17,108 nucleotides of DNA from CAZYTO01 sp964650405 (GTDB taxonomy: Bacteria > Acidobacteriota > Thermoanaerobaculia > Gp7-AA8), in NCBI GenBank assembly GCA_964650405.1, contig CAZYTO010000108.1, positions 1 to 17,108 on the forward strand, written 5' to 3'. Numbering within the stretch: position 1 is the first letter of the stretch; each line of letters begins with the position of its first letter. The translations under genes were made by a program, and so were the position numbers. The notes under the pieces were generated by a model. It searched no databases, had not been told where the DNA came from, and saw nothing but the letters and a program-made list of their open reading frames with translations. Below, in pieces: positions 14,993 to 17,108 of the stretch.

Positions 14993-15634
14993 ATGCCGCC
15001 GGTCGATGGAGACAGCACTCAGACGTCGCGGATGCGCCTGATGGAGGCCGGCAAGGCCCTCTTCGCGCAATTTGGGTTCGAGCAGACCTCGACGGCCGCG
15101 ATCTCCAAGGAGGCGGGCACCTCGGAGTCGCAGCTCGTCCGCTATTTCCGGAGCAAGTCCGGACTGCTCGAGGCGATCTTCAACGAGAGCTGGACGCGCC
15201 TCAACGCCGAGATCCAGCATGTGGTCGTGGCCGCAGCCGACGCCCGCGAAGCCCTGGCCGCCGTTCTGCACTGCGTCAGCGGGGCATTCGGAAAGGACCC
15301 TGACCTCGCCTACCTGATGCTCTTCGAAGGGCGCCGGATCCGCGGCGGCGGGACGGAGGTCTTCCTCTCTCAGGGATTCCTGGAGTTCGAGAACCTCATC
15401 CGCGTCCTCATCCACCGCGGCAAGCGCGACGGCACGTTCCGCCCGGTGGCCAGCGACGACGCCATCGCCTCGGCGCTCCTGGGAGCCACCGAGGCGATGA
15501 TCCGGGACAGGCTCATCGCCCAGCGGACCGGAAAGCCCGCGCCGTACAGCGACGAGGAGATCGGCTCCGTCTTCCTGGCTCTCATCGCCGGCCTCGGTCA
15601 GGGCTCCCGCTCGGAGGCGAGTCCCACGTCCTGA
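14993..15634 (+). CDS. TetR/AcrR-family transcriptional regulator
   Basis: 213 residues with the normal TetR plan. An N-terminal three-helix DNA-binding domain covers residues 12-62: SRMRLMEAGKALFAQFGFEQ, then the helix-turn-helix TSTAAISKEAGTSESQLVRYF (32-52), then RSKSGLLEAIF. A helical ligand-binding and dimerisation domain follows (about 70-205). The family usually represses nearby genes until a small molecule binds. Here the immediate neighbours are an NTF2-like gene upstream and exbD facing it, and no efflux pump is adjacent. The palindrome at 14931-14949 is the best candidate binding site. Its 3' end overlaps the convergent exbD reading frame by 37 bases, and the last residues GQGSRSEASPTS are poorly conserved in appearance. 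Ligand unknown. Confidence 0.92.
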   Translation: MPPVDGDSTQTSRMRLMEAGKALFAQFGFEQTSTAAISKEAGTSESQLVRYFRSKSGLLEAIFNESWTRLNAEIQHVVVAAADAREALAAVLHCVSGAFGKDPDLAYLMLFEGRRIRGGGTEVFLSQGFLEFENLIRVLIHRGKRDGTFRPVASDDAIASALLGATEAMIRDRLIAQRTGKPAPYSDEEIGSVFLALIAGLGQGSRSEASPTS

Positions 15635-16002
15635 TAGCCGGCGGCGCGGCAGGCGTCGAGTACCTTCACCACCTCGCCGTATCTCACGACCTTGTCTCCG
15701 CGCACCACCACGCGCATGTCCGGCTGCCCGGCATGGAAGCGCTCCACCTCCGACCGTACCTGCTCGGCCCGGACGACGATTCCGTTCAGGTACACCGTGC
15801 CGTCGGCGTTGACCGTGACCTTGAGCTGCTCGCCCTTTCCGAGCTCGCTCCCCGTTCGGGTCTTGGGCAGGTTTACGGGAACGCCGGTGATCATGACCGG
15901 CATGACGACCATGAAGATGATGAGGAGCACGAGGCAGACGTCGACGAGAGGCGTGACGTTGATGTTCGCTTCGAGCGCGGCACCGGAACTGCGGACTTGC
16001 AT
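15598..16002 (-). CDS. exbD: ExbD/TolR-family biopolymer transport protein
   Basis: 134 residues, the usual ExbD size. A short cytoplasmic lead is followed by one transmembrane helix, NVTPLVDVCLVLLIIFMV (15-32), carrying the conserved proton-pathway Asp (D21), then a periplasmic domain ending DACRAAGYQDVGLASEREP. ExbD works with ExbB to couple the proton gradient to TonB-dependent outer-membrane transport, or as TolR in envelope maintenance; sequence alone does not separate these. No exbB, tonB or tolQ lies within the window, so the partner must be elsewhere. It is the only gene here with a strong Shine-Dalgarno (AGGAGG, 6 bases before ATG). The stop codon lies inside the 3' end of the TetR-family gene on the other strand. 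Confidence 0.92.
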   Translation of the reverse strand: MQVRSSGAALEANINVTPLVDVCLVLLIIFMVVMPVMITGVPVNLPKTRTGSELGKGEQLKVTVNADGTVYLNGIVVRAEQVRSEVERFHAGQPDMRVVVRGDKVVRYGEVVKVLDACRAAGYQDVGLASEREP

Positions 16003-16008
16003 GACTCC

Positions 16009-16014
16009 CCTCCT
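16009..16014 (-). promoter_or_regulatory. Strong Shine-Dalgarno of exbD
   Basis: On the minus strand AGGAGG is followed by 6 bases (GGAGTC) and the ATG at 16002. It is a full match with ideal spacing and fixes the exbD start. It stands out because the other genes in this window lack such a site. Confidence 0.85.
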
Positions 16015-16064
16015 GCAAGGTTAGACACAGCAAGCCGGCGAAAGGAAAGACGTTCACGGCCTGT

Positions 16065-16070
16065 TACCAT
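16065..16070 (+). promoter_or_regulatory. Putative -10 hexamer of the PhnD-like gene
   Basis: TACCAT (TAnnAT) lies 10 bases before the ATG at 16081, and no Shine-Dalgarno is present in the intervening CCGTCTCCGC. This fits a leaderless transcript in the 78-base spacer shared with divergent exbD. Confidence 0.35.
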
Positions 16071-16080
16071 CCGTCTCCGC

Positions 16081-16803
16081 ATGCTCCGTCTCCTGACCTA
16101 TCTCTCTCCGAGCATTCCCCGTGCGTTCTACGAGCTCCTGGCGCGGGAGCTCGGCGCCGAGCTGCGATTCGAGGAAGCGATCTCAGGACCACTGGCTGGG
16201 GACGACGAGCCCTTCCGGCGCGGTGCGGCCGATGTCGGGTTCATCTGTTCGCCCTCGTTCCGGTTCATCAACTCCACGGAACGGGTAGTGGAGCTGCTGC
16301 CGCTGCCTGTGCCGCTCGATCCGCGCGCCGCCGGCCGGCCGGTCTACTTCGCGGACGTCGTCGTCCGTGCCGATTCGCCCTTCCGGACGTTCGACGACCT
16401 GCGGGGCGGGCGGTGGGCGTACAACGATCGCAATTCGAAGAGCGGCTGGTTCACGATGCTGGAGCGGATCGCGCCGCTGCCGCCGGAGTCGTTTTTCGCC
16501 GGCATTCTTTCCTCCGGTTCCCACCTGCAATCGCTCGCGCGCGTCGCGGACGGAAGCGTCGACGCTGCCGCCATCGACTCGAATGTCCTGGCCCTTCACA
16601 GCCACCGTCATCCCGGGCTGCGCGTGCTCGAGTCGTGGGGCCCGTTTCCGATCCAGCCGGCCATCGTGCGAGCGGCGCTCCCTGAAGCCGAGAAGCTCCG
16701 GATCGGCGACGTGCTGCTGACGATTCATGAGCGGCACGCTGTCTCGCTGGCGCGGTTCGGCATCCGGCAGTTCGAAAAAGGCGACGAAGCGCACTACGCC
16801 TGA
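16081..16803 (+). CDS. PhnD/SsuA/transferrin-type substrate-binding-fold protein without signal peptide
   Basis: 240 residues that resemble the PhnD-like (Phosphonate-bd, type 2 periplasmic binding) family. Recognisable elements are the helix after strand 1 (SIPRAFYELLARELG), ADVGFICSPSFRFI (50-63), YFADVVVRADSPFRTFDDLRGGRWAYNDRNSKSGWFTML (about 90-128), the ligand-pocket SSGSHLQSLARVADGSVDAAAIDSN (about 144-168), and ESWGPFPIQPAIVR. Family members bind phosphonates or similar oxyanions for ABC import. Here the mature-type fold starts at residue 1 with no signal peptide or lipobox, and no ABC permease or ATPase is adjacent, so a cytoplasmic binding or sensing role is possible. The reading frame is open further upstream, but only as the shadow of exbD, so ATG 16081 is the reasonable start. 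Confidence 0.85.
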   Translation: MLRLLTYLSPSIPRAFYELLARELGAELRFEEAISGPLAGDDEPFRRGAADVGFICSPSFRFINSTERVVELLPLPVPLDPRAAGRPVYFADVVVRADSPFRTFDDLRGGRWAYNDRNSKSGWFTMLERIAPLPPESFFAGILSSGSHLQSLARVADGSVDAAAIDSNVLALHSHRHPGLRVLESWGPFPIQPAIVRAALPEAEKLRIGDVLLTIHERHAVSLARFGIRQFEKGDEAHYA

Positions 16804-16875
16804 ATTCGCACAACGCCAGATTCGTCCCTGGAGACGCCTTCCCGACGAGTGTTGGGTGGTCGCCGTCAGGGAAGA

Positions 16876-16914
16876 GCGAAGGACGGGCGAGCCCAACCGT
16901 GCTGTGTCCTTCGC
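16876..16914. terminator. Hairpin between convergent genes
   Basis: GCGAAGGAC (16876-16884) pairs perfectly with GTCCTTCGC (16906-16914), with a 21-base loop that holds a small GGG-CGAG-CCC stem. It lies between the PhnD-like gene and the O-methyltransferase, which converge. No T-tract follows. Its right arm is part of the heptad array. Confidence 0.4.
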
Positions 16915-16937
16915 CCTTCTTCCTTCGCCCTTATTTC
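16910..16937. repeat. Heptanucleotide array (TTCGCCC type) abutting the O-methyltransferase stop
   Basis: Heptads TTCGCCC (16910), TTCTTCC (16917), TTCGCCC (16924) and TTATTTC (16931). Read on the minus strand this is GGGCGAA, GGAAGAA, GGGCGAA directly after the TAA, nearly the same word order as the array after the glycosyltransferase at 4101-4121. The last heptad contains the stop codon itself. Confidence 0.7.
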
Positions 16938-17108
16938 CGGGCCGCTTCCAGCACGAAAAACATCCCGCTGGTGGGGATGACGCGCACGAGCTCGTAGCCG
17001 CAGGCTGCGAGCATCTGCCGGAACTCGTCCTTCGTCCGTTCGCGGCCGCCCACCATCACCATCATGTTCATGTCCATGAGGGTCACGGGGGAGGGTTGCG
17101 GCTCCTCG
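16931..17108 (-). CDS. C-terminal fragment of an O-methyltransferase (window edge)
   Basis: 58 codons in an open frame that runs off the window edge and ends with TAA at 16931-16933. The translated end includes VTLMDMNMMVMVGGRERT, then KDEFRQMLAACGYELVRVIP and a final strand SGMFFVLEAARK. This is the typical end of class I SAM-dependent O-methyltransferases of the Methyltransf_2 (hydroxyneurobilin/hydroxyindole or plant-caffeate-like) type: a Met/Asp-rich helix, GGRERT, the helix EFRxMLAxxGY and a last beta-strand ending in E. The SAM-binding motif and the catalytic His lie outside the window. The substrate cannot be inferred. Confidence 0.75.
   Translation of the reverse strand, partial: EEPQPSPVTLMDMNMMVMVGGRERTKDEFRQMLAACGYELVRVIPTSGMFFVLEAARK

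Noticed and set aside
15733..16080. Upstream extension of the PhnD-like gene
   Set aside because: The open frame is the antisense of exbD and crosses its strong Shine-Dalgarno; the binding-protein fold is complete from the ATG at 16081.
1..17108. A dedicated multi-gene defence, secretion or biosynthetic system
   Set aside because: The genes are mostly individually recognisable housekeeping or accessory families on alternating strands, with no shared operon; only the non-coding repeats look unusual.

Overview
This is a GC-rich, tightly packed bacterial chromosomal segment with ten complete protein genes and one partial one. The combination of a 1,600-residue NAD-type glutamate dehydrogenase, a lipoprotein zinc protease of the DUF5117/DUF4953 type, a secreted M3-like protease, few Shine-Dalgarno sites and repeat-filled spacers suggests an Acidobacteriota-like soil or sediment organism. 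That placement is inference; no rRNA or other marker gene is present. I see no tRNA, rRNA, CRISPR array, transposase or phage gene.

Layout. 78-2135 (-): secreted M3-like zinc metallopeptidase. 2223-4085 (+): GT39/ArnT-like membrane glycosyltransferase, divergent from the peptidase. 4302-6833 (+): lipoprotein metzincin protease. 6834-7233: a 400-base spacer made of hairpins and short repeats. 7234-7875 (+): zinc-ribbon membrane protein. 8011-9426 (-): secreted alpha/beta-hydrolase with a helical, TPR-like tail. 9497-14332 (+): NAD-specific glutamate dehydrogenase, which converts glutamate to 2-oxoglutarate and ammonium. 14442-14825 (+): NTF2/SnoaL-like protein. 14993-15634 (+): TetR-type regulator with a palindrome upstream. 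15598-16002 (-): ExbD/TolR, overlapping the regulator tail to tail. 16081-16803 (+): PhnD-like periplasmic-binding-fold protein without a signal peptide. 16931-17108 (-): C-terminal end of an O-methyltransferase.

Together, the exported proteases, the hydrolase and the large glutamate dehydrogenase would suit an organism that degrades protein and catabolises amino acids. The genes do not form one operon: strands alternate and most genes seem to have their own promoter. No clear dedicated multi-gene system is visible.

The most unusual content is non-coding. Several spacers carry arrays of 7-base repeats, four of which begin 0-8 bases after a stop codon. One spacer (4092-4281) is a mirror-like island of heptads bounded by a perfect 21-bp inverted repeat. 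Another (14829-14928) is a perfect 25-bp inverted repeat whose arms are themselves hairpins. Five genes have a TAnnAT hexamer 7-10 bases before the start codon and no Shine-Dalgarno site, which predicts leaderless transcripts; only exbD has a strong Shine-Dalgarno.
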